A stretch of 64,000 nucleotides of DNA from Amycolatopsis lurida (GCF_900105055.1 NZ_FNTA01000004.1:7595501-7659500), one strand, 5' to 3'. Shown: positions 8,660 to 19,516, numbered from the stretch's first letter. Notes: generated by a model not told the origin, from the letters alone. A program made the numbers and translations.

Positions 8660-9346
8660 TCAGATGTTGAAGCCCGGATGGGTCGCGAAGGCGTTGTCGA
8701 TCACGAGGTTCCCGCGCTGGCGGGCTCGTTCACGCAGCGCCGAAGTCGTGCGGGCGCCCTGGGCGTAGAACCACCACAGGTAGAGCGCGCCGTACATCCA
8801 GGCGCCCTCGTAGCCCCAGGTGGAGTCGGCGCCGCTCTTGCCTGCTCCGAACACCGAACCCGCCGGGAAGTTCGCGTTGTGCGGCTTCCCGCCCTGGTGG
8901 CGCGATTCGTGGATCAGCGTCTCGGCGCGGCCGGGTACGTCCTTGGAGTACCAGAAACCGAGGTACAACTCGATCCGGTCGTCGACGAACGCCCCGCTGA
9001 ACGAGCGCGCGATGGCGCTGCCGTCGCCGCAAAGCGAGCGGAGGTCGTCGCAGTTGTCGCGGACGTACCGGCGCGCCCAGTTCAGCATCGGCCCGGAGTA
9101 GGCGTCGTTCTGGTAGTCCTGTGCCGAATAGGTCAGCAGGTAGCACGCGTTGAACGTCCGGGCCAGCGGCTTGTCGGTGTTGCACGCGTCTTCCCAGCCG
9201 AAGCCGTCGTCCCAGTACTCCTTGTTGCCCGCGAAACCGTAGGTGTTCCAGAAATAATCGATGTAGGTCTGATTGCAGATCGAGGCGCCGTAGAAATTGT
9301 CCCCGGTCACGTTCTTGTCGGGCACGGTGTAGCTGCAAGTGGCCAT
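8660..9346 (-). CDS. Putative zincin metallopeptidase (HESRH motif)
   Basis: 228 residues. The centre carries ETLIHESRHQGG (about residue 140), an HExxH zinc-binding motif, in an otherwise unfamiliar sequence. The protein is rich in aromatic residues (YFWNTYGFAGNKEYWDDGFG) and has at least five cysteines, which suggests an exported or disulfide-bonded protein, yet no signal peptide is visible. An AGGTGA Shine-Dalgarno precedes the ATG. It is 36 bases downstream of the HEAT-repeat gene and probably co-transcribed with it. A third zinc ligand cannot be assigned confidently; a His in GKPHNANFP is possible. Family unassigned. Confidence 0.6.
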   Translation of the reverse strand: MATCSYTVPDKNVTGDNFYGASICNQTYIDYFWNTYGFAGNKEYWDDGFGWEDACNTDKPLARTFNACYLLTYSAQDYQNDAYSGPMLNWARRYVRDNCDDLRSLCGDGSAIARSFSGAFVDDRIELYLGFWYSKDVPGRAETLIHESRHQGGKPHNANFPAGSVFGAGKSGADSTWGYEGAWMYGALYLWWFYAQGARTTSALRERARQRGNLVIDNAFATHPGFNI

Positions 9347-9382
9347 CGGAGATCACCTGTCTGTAGAAGGTATGGGTTCGGT

Positions 9383-10102
9383 TCAGGAGCGCGGTGGCTC
9401 CGGCGGTGGCACGTCGTCGGTCCGCGTGTCCTTCACGTGCCGTCCGCCGACGGCCTGGGGGACACCTCGGACGTCGACCCGCCGGATGTTCAGCAGGCGC
9501 TCGTCCTCGGTGCCGCTGAGCGCCTCGCGTACTTGGACGGTGAGTTCGGTGTCACCGGTCTCGGCGATCGCCTGGACCGCCGCACGCCGCACCGTGAACA
9601 CCTCGTGCCGGACCTGCCGCAACAGCAGCTCCTTGGCCGCGCGGTCACCGGCGGATGCCAAGCGCCCCAGCGCTTCCACGGCGGTGGTGCGGATGATCAC
9701 CTCTTCGCCGACGGTGCTGATCCCGTGCGCGGGGTCGTCGGAACGTTCCGGCGGGATGGGTTGGCGCAGTACGTTTTCCAGTACCGAAACGGCGGCGGTG
9801 TGCCTCAGATCGGTGAGGAGCTGGACCAGGCCCCACCGTTCCAGGTACTGCTCCTCGGACAAGGCGTCGTACTGCGCTCCGAGCGCGGGGACCACGTCGT
9901 CCGCGCGCTCGCGAAGCCGGTCGAGGCTCCGCTGGTAGTTCCGTTCGGCGTCCTCCCCGGACGCGGCCATGGTTTCGGCGGCCTGGGTGACCAGTTCGCC
10001 GATTTCGCTGTTCGAGAAGCTTCCGAGGCCCGAACTGCCCGGACCCGCTTCGAGATTGTCGCCACCCGGGCCCAAGGACGGGGTGTCGGGATTGCGTGGC
10101 AT
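9383..10102 (-). CDS. HEAT-repeat protein
   Basis: 239 residues from the ATG at 10102, chosen because AAGGAGAA lies six bases upstream; an open extension further upstream has no ribosome site. The N-terminus (about 1-35) is Gly/Pro-rich. The middle and C-terminal half contain HEAT-like helical pairs, e.g. EEVIIRTTAVEALGRLASAG and VRHEVFTVRRAAVQAIAETG, ending with a Pro-rich tail. HEAT repeats form protein-binding superhelices; no catalytic motif is visible. The following gene, 36 bases away, is the HESRH zincin, so this may be its partner, chaperone or adaptor. Confidence 0.65.
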   Translation of the reverse strand: MPRNPDTPSLGPGGDNLEAGPGSSGLGSFSNSEIGELVTQAAETMAASGEDAERNYQRSLDRLRERADDVVPALGAQYDALSEEQYLERWGLVQLLTDLRHTAAVSVLENVLRQPIPPERSDDPAHGISTVGEEVIIRTTAVEALGRLASAGDRAAKELLLRQVRHEVFTVRRAAVQAIAETGDTELTVQVREALSGTEDERLLNIRRVDVRGVPQAVGGRHVKDTRTDDVPPPEPPRS

Positions 10103-10292
10103 GAGGTTCTCCTTCGCAGCGGCGGTGATGCTGACGGAAGGAAGGAACGCGGGCCGGCGCGGCAGATACCGGTTTTTCCGAAAATTCGCCCCTTGGGGCA
10201 AAACGTGATTTTCACCGCGGGAATCCGAAAAGGACTTTGCTCACCGGAAGCCGGGTGGCCGCCGAAAAGCCTTCACGGACGCCCGCTCGTGA

Positions 10293-10778
10293 TTAATGGC
10301 GGACATCGATGACGACGCGGTTCGGCGAAGTCAGGGTGAACACGGTGACCGGTGTCCTCGACCGGACGCCGAGACCGATGGACAAGGTGCCTTCGTAGTC
10401 GCCGGTGACCGCGACCGCCATGACGTTGCGGAGATTCCGGGTCCGGAACTTCTGCGGGCCGGGATAGGCCGAATTCCCGGCGTCGTCGTGTGCGGCGGCC
10501 GGGGTCGCGGTGACCGCGATGAAGAATTCCCCGGTCAGCCAGACGATTTCGCCCGAACCGTCGGCGATCAACTCGTCGACGAGGTCGTACCGGACGGCGG
10601 GAGCCGGGCCGGCGGTCAGGTCGAGCACGACCCGGTCGAAGCCGGGGTTCTGGCCGGTGCGGAGCCCGGTCATGGCGGGGATCTGGTGCGCCGCTGCGGA
10701 AACCGGTGTGACCGCGGCGATGGCCCCGGTCATCATCAGGACGGTGGCGGCGAGTGCGCGTCGTAGGGTGATGGTCAT
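10293..10778 (-). CDS. Secreted AMIN-like domain protein
   Basis: 161 residues from an ATG preceded by AGGAGG at good spacing. A signal peptide runs to about residue 29 (ALAATVLMMTGAIAAVTPVS, then AAAHQ). The mature part reads GQNPGFDRVVLDLTAGPAPA, YDLVDELIADGSGE and ends SPNRVVIDVRH, the pattern of the AMIN-like beta-domain found in small secreted actinobacterial proteins (related to the peptidoglycan/cell-envelope-targeting AMIN fold). No enzyme motif. Probably an extracellular or cell-wall-associated protein of unknown role. Transcribed alone or after the DUF6734 gene (77-base gap). Confidence 0.7.
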   Translation of the reverse strand: MTITLRRALAATVLMMTGAIAAVTPVSAAAHQIPAMTGLRTGQNPGFDRVVLDLTAGPAPAVRYDLVDELIADGSGEIVWLTGEFFIAVTATPAAAHDDAGNSAYPGPQKFRTRNLRNVMAVAVTGDYEGTLSIGLGVRSRTPVTVFTLTSPNRVVIDVRH

Positions 10779-10855
10779 GGCGATGACCTCCTGCCGGAGA
10801 GTTGGTTCCGGAAAGACGCCCCAGGGCGCGGGAGGTTGTATCCTCCGCGCTATCG

Positions 10856-11875
10856 TTACCGATCGCCGAATTCGCGTCGAACGATCTCGAAGTCGGCGGG
10901 GAAATGGTTTCTCACTCGCTCCGTTAGCCAGTGCATGTAGCGGAGATCGCTTTTCGCGGAAGCGATGAGATGGGTGAATCTCCGATCGTCTTCGCGATAG
11001 CTGTCGTCCTGCGAGGCGAAGACACATTGGACGTCCGTGGTGCCGCCACCCCAGCAGAGTGCGCCAAGAAGATACTGCTCGACGACGAGGTTGTAATCCT
11101 CTAGCGGCGCGAGCCGTTGCCAGGCCGTCTGATTCTCCGTCGACTCCACCATGCGGATGGCGAGATCGGCGTAGCGGCGGAGGAAGGGAACCGCCGTGCC
11201 GCCGACGATCCCGGTGCAGAGTGCGGCTTCCCCGGTGTAGTCGCTGAATTCCATCGGCAGCAAGCCGCCCGTGCTCCGGATCGCCGCGGCGGCGGCCGCC
11301 GGGCGGTAGTAGCCCGCATCGGAAGCCGGTGCGTGCTCGGGATTCTGTGCGACGACCTCTCCGTCGAGCCCTTCCGCCGGGAAGCCGGGCCAGAGGAACA
11401 CGTCGTTGTCGATGTGCAGGAAGGGCTCGCGCTGCTCGCGGTACGCATGCAACTTTCCGAGCGCCCACCAAGACGGGTCCTGCCCGGCGAGTCCGTTGAG
11501 TGCCAGGGAAATGTCGTCGAAGGGCAGCCGTAGCCGTCCGACGAGCAGATCGTGTCCCCGATCGTCGGTCACCAACGCCGTCGTCGGGAAGAGGCAGGAC
11601 GCGAGCCGGAACGACAGGACCCAGGACAACGCGTGGAAGAAGTCGCTCGGCCAATGTCTTCCGTGCCGGAGCCGGTGCGGGACGCTCCAAAACGACCAGA
11701 CCGCCCGGCGGATCGGCCGCGCGGCCCTGTCACCTGGACGGAGTACACGGACCGGCGGAGGGCGCCAACCCGGCACGCTGATCTCGCCGTATCCGCCGTG
11801 GCGGGGGATTCCGGGCGCGAGCAACCGGCCGCCGATGGCGACCGCTGTGCCGGGGTCGTATCCGTAGTACGGCAT
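10856..11875 (-). CDS. DUF6734 family protein (glycosyltransferase-like)
   Basis: 339 residues. Typical DUF6734 blocks: AVWSFWSVPHRLRHG at residues 58-72, LSWVLSFRLASCLFPTTALV, a DPSWWALGKLHAYREQREPF block, and HIDNDVFLWPGFP, a D-x-D-like motif resembling the metal/nucleotide-sugar site of GT-A glycosyltransferases. The family usually starts at the AVWSFWS block. Here about 57 extra residues precede it (MPYYGYDPGTAVAIGGRLLA, then Pro/Arg-rich), so either the true start is internal or this is a lineage-specific extension. No signal peptide or membrane segment. A catalytic role is inferred from the fold only. Confidence 0.7.
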   Translation of the reverse strand: MPYYGYDPGTAVAIGGRLLAPGIPRHGGYGEISVPGWRPPPVRVLRPGDRAARPIRRAVWSFWSVPHRLRHGRHWPSDFFHALSWVLSFRLASCLFPTTALVTDDRGHDLLVGRLRLPFDDISLALNGLAGQDPSWWALGKLHAYREQREPFLHIDNDVFLWPGFPAEGLDGEVVAQNPEHAPASDAGYYRPAAAAAAIRSTGGLLPMEFSDYTGEAALCTGIVGGTAVPFLRRYADLAIRMVESTENQTAWQRLAPLEDYNLVVEQYLLGALCWGGGTTDVQCVFASQDDSYREDDRRFTHLIASAKSDLRYMHWLTERVRNHFPADFEIVRREFGDR

Positions 11876-11915
11876 CGCGCGGTGGTTCGGTCCGGGGTGG
11901 TCGAACGTTACGGGG

Positions 11916-12083
11916 TCAGTGACGGAATCCGCTGAGATAGAGCACCGTGAGTGCGGTAGCCGTGCCGAGAGTCGTCACGACGAAGGATCCGGTGACCAGA
12001 TAGAGACCTCCCACACCGGCAAGTGAGGCTTTGATCAGCTTCACGATTCCTTCGTGCTCATTGTCAGAGGTTTTCTTGGCCAT
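11916..12083 (-). CDS. Small membrane peptide, 55 residues
   Basis: From an ATG with GGAGGG nine bases upstream. A hydrophilic N-terminus (MAKKTSDNEHEGIVKLIKAS) is followed by one or two hydrophobic stretches over residues 21-52 (Gly/Leu/Val/Thr-rich) and ends YLSGFRH. No recognisable family. It could be a single-pass membrane protein, a toxin-like peptide or a bacteriocin-like peptide; nothing in the sequence decides. A perfect 16-bp palindrome 21 bases upstream of the start suggests tight repression. The DUF6734 gene follows after 40 bases on the same strand. Confidence 0.55.
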   Translation of the reverse strand: MAKKTSDNEHEGIVKLIKASLAGVGGLYLVTGSFVVTTLGTATALTVLYLSGFRH

Positions 12084-12103
12084 TTGTCGAACCCTCCGCG
12101 TGT

Positions 12104-12119
12104 GGTGTACTAGTACACC
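12104..12119 (-). promoter_or_regulatory. 16-bp palindromic operator candidate
   Basis: GGTGTACTAGTACACC is a perfect palindrome 21 bases upstream of the start of the 55-residue peptide gene, just before its Shine-Dalgarno. The TGTACTAGTACA core resembles operators of GntR/TetR-type repressors in actinomycetes. No cognate regulator gene is adjacent. Confidence 0.6.
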
Positions 12120-12271
12120 GTAGGGCGCGACGGCCGGCGAAACCTTCGCCGGTTCTGATCTTTCACGGTCAGGAGGATTTTCTTGTCGTCGAGGGTGGAC
12201 TCTCTGATCGTCGGCCGTTGTCCTGACGCGTCGCGAATTGTCGATCATCGCCATGATTCATGGAGGGCGTC

Positions 12272-13456
12272 GTGACAATCCAGATGGAGGGGGAGTGTCT
12301 TGACGGCACGCGTCCGGCCGCCGCGGTGGAGGCCGCGCTGCGCTGGCTCGCGGTCCGTAAGGACGGTCGACCGCTCAGGTACCTGCGTTACGCGATCGAA
12401 GACCCGGCGAGTGAATCGGCCGCCGTGCTCGGTTGCCTGGTCCGGCCGACGGCGTCGATGGCCACGGCGAGCCCGGAAGTGCGGGCGCTCGCGGTCTGGG
12501 GTTTACTCCTCGATGAGATCGCGAAGATCGGATCGACGGCCGAGTCCCGGCGTCGCAACACTTTGAGCGCCGCGTTCCGGGTAGGTGAGCGGGAGTGGAA
12601 ATCGACCCTCGATGACCGTTTCCGCCAGTTGGGGAACCTGCGCGGCGTCTTCGGGGATCCGCCGCCGACCACGACGACTCCGATGCACAAAGCCTGGCGG
12701 CGTGCGGTGAGTGACAAGCTCGCTCCGTGCCTGGCAAGGAATCTCGCGAGACTCGCGGTCGATGGCGAGGCCTGGCGGCCCTATGTGGAGATCGCTCGGG
12801 CGGCGTCGTCGGAGCCGCGGGCATCCGGTGGCCGGACACCTTCGGGCGGGGCTCAGCCTGTATTCCTGGAGCGCCTGCTGGTTGCCGTGGAAATGCGGCG
12901 CAGGACGGCCCATCGCCGGTTGACGGTGAGAAACGTCGTCGCTCGCGAAGATGGAGTGGGTAGCTATATGGCGCGGGCTTTGACGGGGTGGACCGGCGAT
13001 CTGGCTTCCATTCCCGTCAAAGCGATCTTCGGTTGCCATGTGGAGACCTCGCCGGGGGGCCAGCCAGGAGACCCGATGGTCGTGGACCTACGTTTTCCGA
13101 GGACGCTGCGCAAAGGGGAGCGGCACGAGTTCATCTCGCTCGCGTGCGAAGACGATCCGGACGAAGAGCGGTATTGGATCAATGTCGACGTCGACCATCA
13201 TGGGATCGCGCCGGGTGTCGTCGATGAAGAGGGCAAGGTGACCGGAGGTTTGAGCATCAGCATCACGTTCGACGACTGCGTTCCGGAGGCCTGCTGGTGG
13301 TATGCGGAGCAAACCGACTATGAGCGCCTTGTCCGGCCGTCCGTCGGTGATCGGCGTCTGCTCGAGATTCGGCGAGGCGTCGTCGAGCACACGTTCCTGG
13401 GACCTTGTCACCCACGGGAGGAGTACGGCATCGCTTTTCGTTGGCCTCAGGCCTGA
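12272..13456 (+). CDS. Hypothetical protein, 394 residues
   Basis: GTG start at 12272 preferred over the ATG at 12260, because GGAGG lies five bases before the GTG. No signal peptide, membrane segment or catalytic motif. The N-terminal half is helical and basic (AALRWLAVRKDGRPLRYLRY, ESRRRNTLSAAFRVGEREWK). The C-terminal half looks beta-rich, with acidic stretches (SLACEDDPDEERYWINVDVD) and a Trp pair (EACWWYAEQTDYERL). Not recognised. It is followed by a hairpin and then, on the opposite strand, by an 18-codon peptide gene. The two further small unknown genes to the right may belong to the same functional group. Confidence 0.6.
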   Translation: MTIQMEGECLDGTRPAAAVEAALRWLAVRKDGRPLRYLRYAIEDPASESAAVLGCLVRPTASMATASPEVRALAVWGLLLDEIAKIGSTAESRRRNTLSAAFRVGEREWKSTLDDRFRQLGNLRGVFGDPPPTTTTPMHKAWRRAVSDKLAPCLARNLARLAVDGEAWRPYVEIARAASSEPRASGGRTPSGGAQPVFLERLLVAVEMRRRTAHRRLTVRNVVAREDGVGSYMARALTGWTGDLASIPVKAIFGCHVETSPGGQPGDPMVVDLRFPRTLRKGERHEFISLACEDDPDEERYWINVDVDHHGIAPGVVDEEGKVTGGLSISITFDDCVPEACWWYAEQTDYERLVRPSVGDRRLLEIRRGVVEHTFLGPCHPREEYGIAFRWPQA

Positions 13457-13460
13457 TCGA

Positions 13461-13493
13461 AGCGGGCCGCACGCGAGATCGATGTGGCCCGCT
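13461..13493. terminator. Hairpin between convergent genes
   Basis: AGCGGGCCGC (13461-13470) pairs with GTGGCCCGCT (13484-13493) with one G.U pair. It lies five bases past the stop of the 394-residue gene and 15 bases past the stop of the opposing peptide gene, so it can serve both. Confidence 0.65.
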
Positions 13494-13507
13494 CCGGCCG
13501 GTGGTCG

Positions 13508-13564
13508 CTAGTTGCCGGTGTTGCCGCCGCCGCTGCCCTTGCCGTCGTCGCCGTGGATCGTCAT
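13508..13564 (-). CDS. Tiny Gly-rich peptide gene, 18 codons
   Basis: The minus strand encodes MTIHGDDGKGSGGGNTGN followed by TAG. An AAAGGAGG Shine-Dalgarno is four bases from the ATG, one of the best ribosome sites in the window. The peptide is hydrophilic with no hydrophobic core or Cys, so it is not a signal-peptide fragment or an obvious lanthipeptide. It could be a signalling peptide, a modified-peptide precursor or a regulatory leader. Translation is likely from the start context alone; function unknown. Confidence 0.5.
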   Translation of the reverse strand: MTIHGDDGKGSGGGNTGN

Positions 13565-13710
13565 CGAACCTCCTTTGATGCCTTGGGTGCGGGGGCAACC
13601 TATCGACACTGTGGGTGATGACTGGTGACGGGGTGTACTCAACGTGGAGATCCACTTCCGCTAGGGTGGCGGTGGCTTCCCTGGAAGGCTCACGGTTCAG
13701 GGAGTTGAAC

Positions 13711-14067
13711 ATGTCCGATGAAGAGGACCTGGAGCCTCTGCTCAGGTACGCACGGGAAGGCTGTGTCGGCCTCTCGGTCGTGGTCGTCGTGGCGGAGATG
13801 AAGGCTGGCCGCGGCGCGCACTTCACCGAGCTGACCACTGCGCTGCTGTCCGTGGTCGGCATGCTGATCGACCGGGGCGCGGTTCCCGGCGATCTGGTCG
13901 ACGATGAACCCTGCTTCGTGGCCTGGCCGGGGTCGAAGAGCGAGATTCTCGGGCGGCTCGCCTGCGAGATCAAGGCCATGGGAGAGATACCGGCGACCGG
14001 GGAGGTTTGCTGGATCCACGATCCTGCCACCACGCTGGGCCAAGGCCTTACCCCTCGCAGGAGGTAA
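13711..14067 (+). CDS. Hypothetical protein, 118 residues
   Basis: ATG with AGGGAG eight bases upstream; longer in-frame starts lack a ribosome site. The protein starts with acidic residues (MSDEEDLEPLLRYAREG), has a central hydrophobic stretch (VGLSVVVVVAEM) and a Leu-rich segment (ELTTALLSVVGMLIDRGAVP), then a C-terminal WIHDPATTLGQGLTP. No known family; a compact alpha/beta protein is plausible. It is read divergently from the 18-codon peptide gene across a 146-bp gap that should hold both promoters. Confidence 0.55.
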   Translation: MSDEEDLEPLLRYAREGCVGLSVVVVVAEMKAGRGAHFTELTTALLSVVGMLIDRGAVPGDLVDDEPCFVAWPGSKSEILGRLACEIKAMGEIPATGEVCWIHDPATTLGQGLTPRRR

Positions 14068-14129
14068 CACCGACGCGGGGTGGTTCGACTGACTCACGAA
14101 TTCGGGTGTTGCGGGCGAGAGGTGAGCGG

Positions 14130-14471
14130 ATGGACTGTGTGCGATGTGGACTGATCGTCGGCCTCGGCTGTGCCTGTGCGACAGAACGGCGCCCTCGTCG
14201 GAAACGGGCCAAGCCGGCGAGTCCGCGACGTGACGTTTCGTCCGCGGCGCCCCTTCGCTCGTTCCGCGAACTACGTGACTTGTTTCGGCAAGGCAGGGTC
14301 GCTTGGAGCGATCTTTCCGCTGCCGAACGTTCCGCGGTCACGGTGGAACAGCGTCGCCGACTGTTGGACCTCGAAAACGACGTTCTCCACCGCGGTGATC
14401 AAGACATCCACGGTTCTGGCTCGGTGCCCACGCGATCTGGCGGCTTGCCGACCCTCGGTCGACGCCGCTGA
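14130..14471 (+). CDS. Hypothetical protein with N-terminal Cys knuckle
   Basis: 113 residues, ATG preceded by GAGAGGTGAG. The N-terminus MDCVRCGLIVGLGCACATER contains CxxC-x7-CxC spacing suggestive of a small zinc knuckle. It continues into a very basic region and a helical segment (SFRELRDLFRQGRVAWSDLS, AERSAVTVEQRRRLLDLEND). The short Cys motif plus helix resembles small nucleic-acid- or protein-binding adaptors, but this is not a family assignment. It follows the 118-residue gene by 62 bases, on the same strand. Confidence 0.5.
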   Translation: MDCVRCGLIVGLGCACATERRPRRKRAKPASPRRDVSSAAPLRSFRELRDLFRQGRVAWSDLSAAERSAVTVEQRRRLLDLENDVLHRGDQDIHGSGSVPTRSGGLPTLGRRR

Positions 14472-14479
14472 ATACGAAC

Positions 14480-14506
14480 GGGGCTGCCTACCAGGTAGAC
14501 AGCCCC
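14480..14506. terminator. Bidirectional terminator hairpin
   Basis: GGGGCTGCCTACC (14480-14492) and GGTAGACAGCCCC (14494-14506) pair over 13 positions with one mismatch, between a plus gene ending at 14471 and a minus gene ending at 14526. Confidence 0.8.
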
Positions 14507-14525
14507 ATTCGAAAACGTCGTCGGC

Positions 14526-15203
14526 TCACCAGCCGCGTTCGCGCCATTCCGCCAGGTGCGCCCTCTGCTCACCAAGCGTCGAGTCGTCCCCGTGCCCTGG
14601 GTAGAACCACGTCTCATCCGGCAGTTCGTCAAAGATGCGGGAAGACACATCGTCCAACAACGACGTGAAGTCCTCCGGCGAACCGGTCTTGCCGACACCG
14701 CCTGGGAACAGCGAGTCGCCGGTGAACAGGTGCGGATGCCCGTTCGGGTCGCGGTACAGCAGCGCGATGGAGCCGGGGGTGTGGCCGCGCAGGTGGATCA
14801 CCTCGAGGGTGATCTGCCCGACCTCGAGCGTGTCGCCGTGTTCGACGAGGAAGTCCGGCGGGATCGGCAGCGGTTCGGCGTCCAGCGGGTGGGCGGCGGT
14901 GTTCGCGCCGTTCGCGCCGGCGACGGCGCCGAGGGCCTGCCAGTGATCTTGGTGCTGGTGGGTGGTCACGACGGTCTTCAGCGCGGGCCGGTCGGGGCCG
15001 TGGCCGATGAGGTCGGAGATCCGCTCCGGGTCGTTCGCGGCGTCGATCAGCAGCGCTTCGTTCTCGGCGCGGCAGACGAGGAGATACGCGTTGTTGTCCA
15101 TCGGGCCGACCGACAGCTTCGTGATGGTGAGCGCGTCCAGGGTGCGGCGGGCGGCGTCGCCGCCGGGGTCGACGTGCCCGGTGTAGGTCTCGACGATGTT
15201 CAC
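14526..15203 (-). CDS. MBL-fold metallo-hydrolase (glyoxalase II-like)
   Basis: 225 residues from GTG at 15203 (MNIVETYTGHV); upstream in-frame codons belong to poor starts. Metal site: THQHQDHW (HxHxDH), a later His in HLRGHTPGSIALL, the Asp in FTGDSLFPGGVGKTG and the final His in WFYPGHGDDST. This is the glyoxalase II / hydroxyacylglutathione hydrolase-like arrangement that binds two metals. Cytosolic. Typical reaction: hydrolysis of a thioester or similar ester; the substrate cannot be told from sequence. Divergent from the acyltransferase gene at 15311. Confidence 0.88.
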   Translation of the reverse strand: MNIVETYTGHVDPGGDAARRTLDALTITKLSVGPMDNNAYLLVCRAENEALLIDAANDPERISDLIGHGPDRPALKTVVTTHQHQDHWQALGAVAGANGANTAAHPLDAEPLPIPPDFLVEHGDTLEVGQITLEVIHLRGHTPGSIALLYRDPNGHPHLFTGDSLFPGGVGKTGSPEDFTSLLDDVSSRIFDELPDETWFYPGHGDDSTLGEQRAHLAEWRERGW

Positions 15204-15310
15204 ACCGCACACGGTAGTCGTTCGCCTGCAAGCGGTTCCACCCGCACAGGCGGCGCACAGGTGCACGACGTAGGCTCGCGTCGCCCCGCCAGCCGAACCA
15301 CAGGACGCTC

Positions 15311-16534
15311 GTGCCCGACGCTTCGCCGCGCGCCTCGCGCAAGATCAGTTGGGACGTCCTTCGTGTTGTCGCCGTCTTCGCGGTCATGCTCGGGCATATC
15401 ACCCATCAGGGGGCGCTTCTGCATCCCGAACTGGTGGGGTACCCCTTTCGGGTGACCGCACAATTCGGCGCGGCCATCCTTCTGGTGATCTCGGCCTTCT
15501 TCGTGTGCGCGAGCCTGCGCAAGGGGCGGCCTGGACGGTGGCTGTGGAACCGGGTCGCGCGGCTGGTGCCCGCGTACTTGGTGGCGGTGGTGGTCACCTA
15601 TGTCGTCGCCAGGTATGCGACGATCCGGTTCAGCGGCCTGCCGTTCCCGCCGGGCCTTTCCGGGTTCCTGTTCGGTGTTCCGCAGGGCCCGCCGTCCGAT
15701 CCGTCGCCCTGGTACGTCCCCACCGGCGCCGATCTGCTCGCCAACCTGGGCATGGTCCAGGAATGGGGCTGGCGGTACGAGCTCTTCTACTACCTCGACG
15801 GCGCCTACTGGACGCTGCCGGTCCAGCTCGTCGCCTTCACCGCCGCCGCGCTTCTGTGGCCGCGCCGGTGGCGCACCCACCGGCTCACGGTCGGCCTGCT
15901 CTGGGCGTTGATCCTGGTTCCGCTGTTCCTCCGGTTCGTCGTGTTCGACCCGGTTTCCACGCCGAAGCTCGTGGAGACCTTCTACTACGGCCTCGGGTTG
16001 CATCGCGTGCACGTCTTCGCCATCGGGATCGCCATCTGGCTGTGGTCGAAACGACGTCTCGCGCACTGGCATCTCGCGTTGTTCGTGCTCGCCGCTTGCG
16101 CGGCGCAGGACCTGCAGGTCTTCCCGTTCCACCAGGCCCTGCCGAACGATCCCGAGCGCTGGCCGTCGGCCATCGGGTTCGCGATCATGCTGCTGCTGGT
16201 GTGCCTGGCCGCGCGCGGACCGGACTGGCGGTTGCCCGGCCTCGCCAGGGCCGCCCCGGCTGTCACCTGGCTCGCGGGCATCTCGTATGGTCTTTATCTG
16301 GTGCACCAGGAACTCGGTTACATCCTGGCCCGTGCCCTGCTGAACGCCGGTGTCCCCGGTTGGCTGCGGCTCCCCGTCGTGCTGGCCGCCGCCGTTTTCG
16401 GGGGCTGGGCGATCACCGCCGGCGTGGAACGGCCGGTCCACCGGTGGCTCACCGCTCGCCGGGATCGACGCGAAAAGCCGGGAAAACCGCAGGTCAAAGA
16501 CTCGGAACCGGTTTCTGTCGGTGGTGCCTCGTAG
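15311..16534 (+). CDS. Acyltransferase 3 family membrane protein
   Basis: 407 residues, GTG start. Multiple membrane segments (about ten) begin with SWDVLRVVAVFAVMLGHITH, which contains the family's conserved N-terminal Arg and His, and include RPGRWLWNRVARLVPAYLVA (the R-x-x-R-(I/L)-x-P motif) and the late GISYGLYLVHQELGY. Family members transfer acetyl or other acyl groups to cell-surface sugars, peptidoglycan or lipids. The target cannot be deduced; no glycan-biosynthesis cluster is adjacent. The C-terminal tail is charged and cytosolic. uvrA follows 77 bases downstream. Confidence 0.85.
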   Translation: MPDASPRASRKISWDVLRVVAVFAVMLGHITHQGALLHPELVGYPFRVTAQFGAAILLVISAFFVCASLRKGRPGRWLWNRVARLVPAYLVAVVVTYVVARYATIRFSGLPFPPGLSGFLFGVPQGPPSDPSPWYVPTGADLLANLGMVQEWGWRYELFYYLDGAYWTLPVQLVAFTAAALLWPRRWRTHRLTVGLLWALILVPLFLRFVVFDPVSTPKLVETFYYGLGLHRVHVFAIGIAIWLWSKRRLAHWHLALFVLAACAAQDLQVFPFHQALPNDPERWPSAIGFAIMLLLVCLAARGPDWRLPGLARAAPAVTWLAGISYGLYLVHQELGYILARALLNAGVPGWLRLPVVLAAAVFGGWAITAGVERPVHRWLTARRDRREKPGKPQVKDSEPVSVGGAS

Positions 16535-16611
16535 CATGGAAGCGGCCGCCCGTGCAGCTATCGACCGGGACGGCGACCGCAGCTGAGAATGAAACCTGAA
16601 GGGACCCTGGC

Positions 16612-19467
<2,856 letters not shown>

Positions 19468-19470
19468 GGT

Positions 19471-19516
19471 CTCGTGAGTGGTAAGGACGGTTCTAACCGT
19501 CCTTACCACTCACGAG
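19471..19516. repeat. 46-bp perfect palindrome, family A copy 1
   Basis: Two 22-bp arms (CTCGTGAGTGGTAAGGACGG plus TT, and its reverse complement) around a CT centre. Identical copies lie at 31252-31297 and 47367-47412. It sits between uvrA and the convergent lipoprotein gene and encodes the last codons (VSGKDG) and stop of the latter. It probably acts as a bidirectional terminator. Confidence 0.95.

Noticed and set aside
16535..16611. Search for a LexA box upstream of uvrA
   Set aside because: No CGAAC-N4-GTTC pattern in the intergenic bases.
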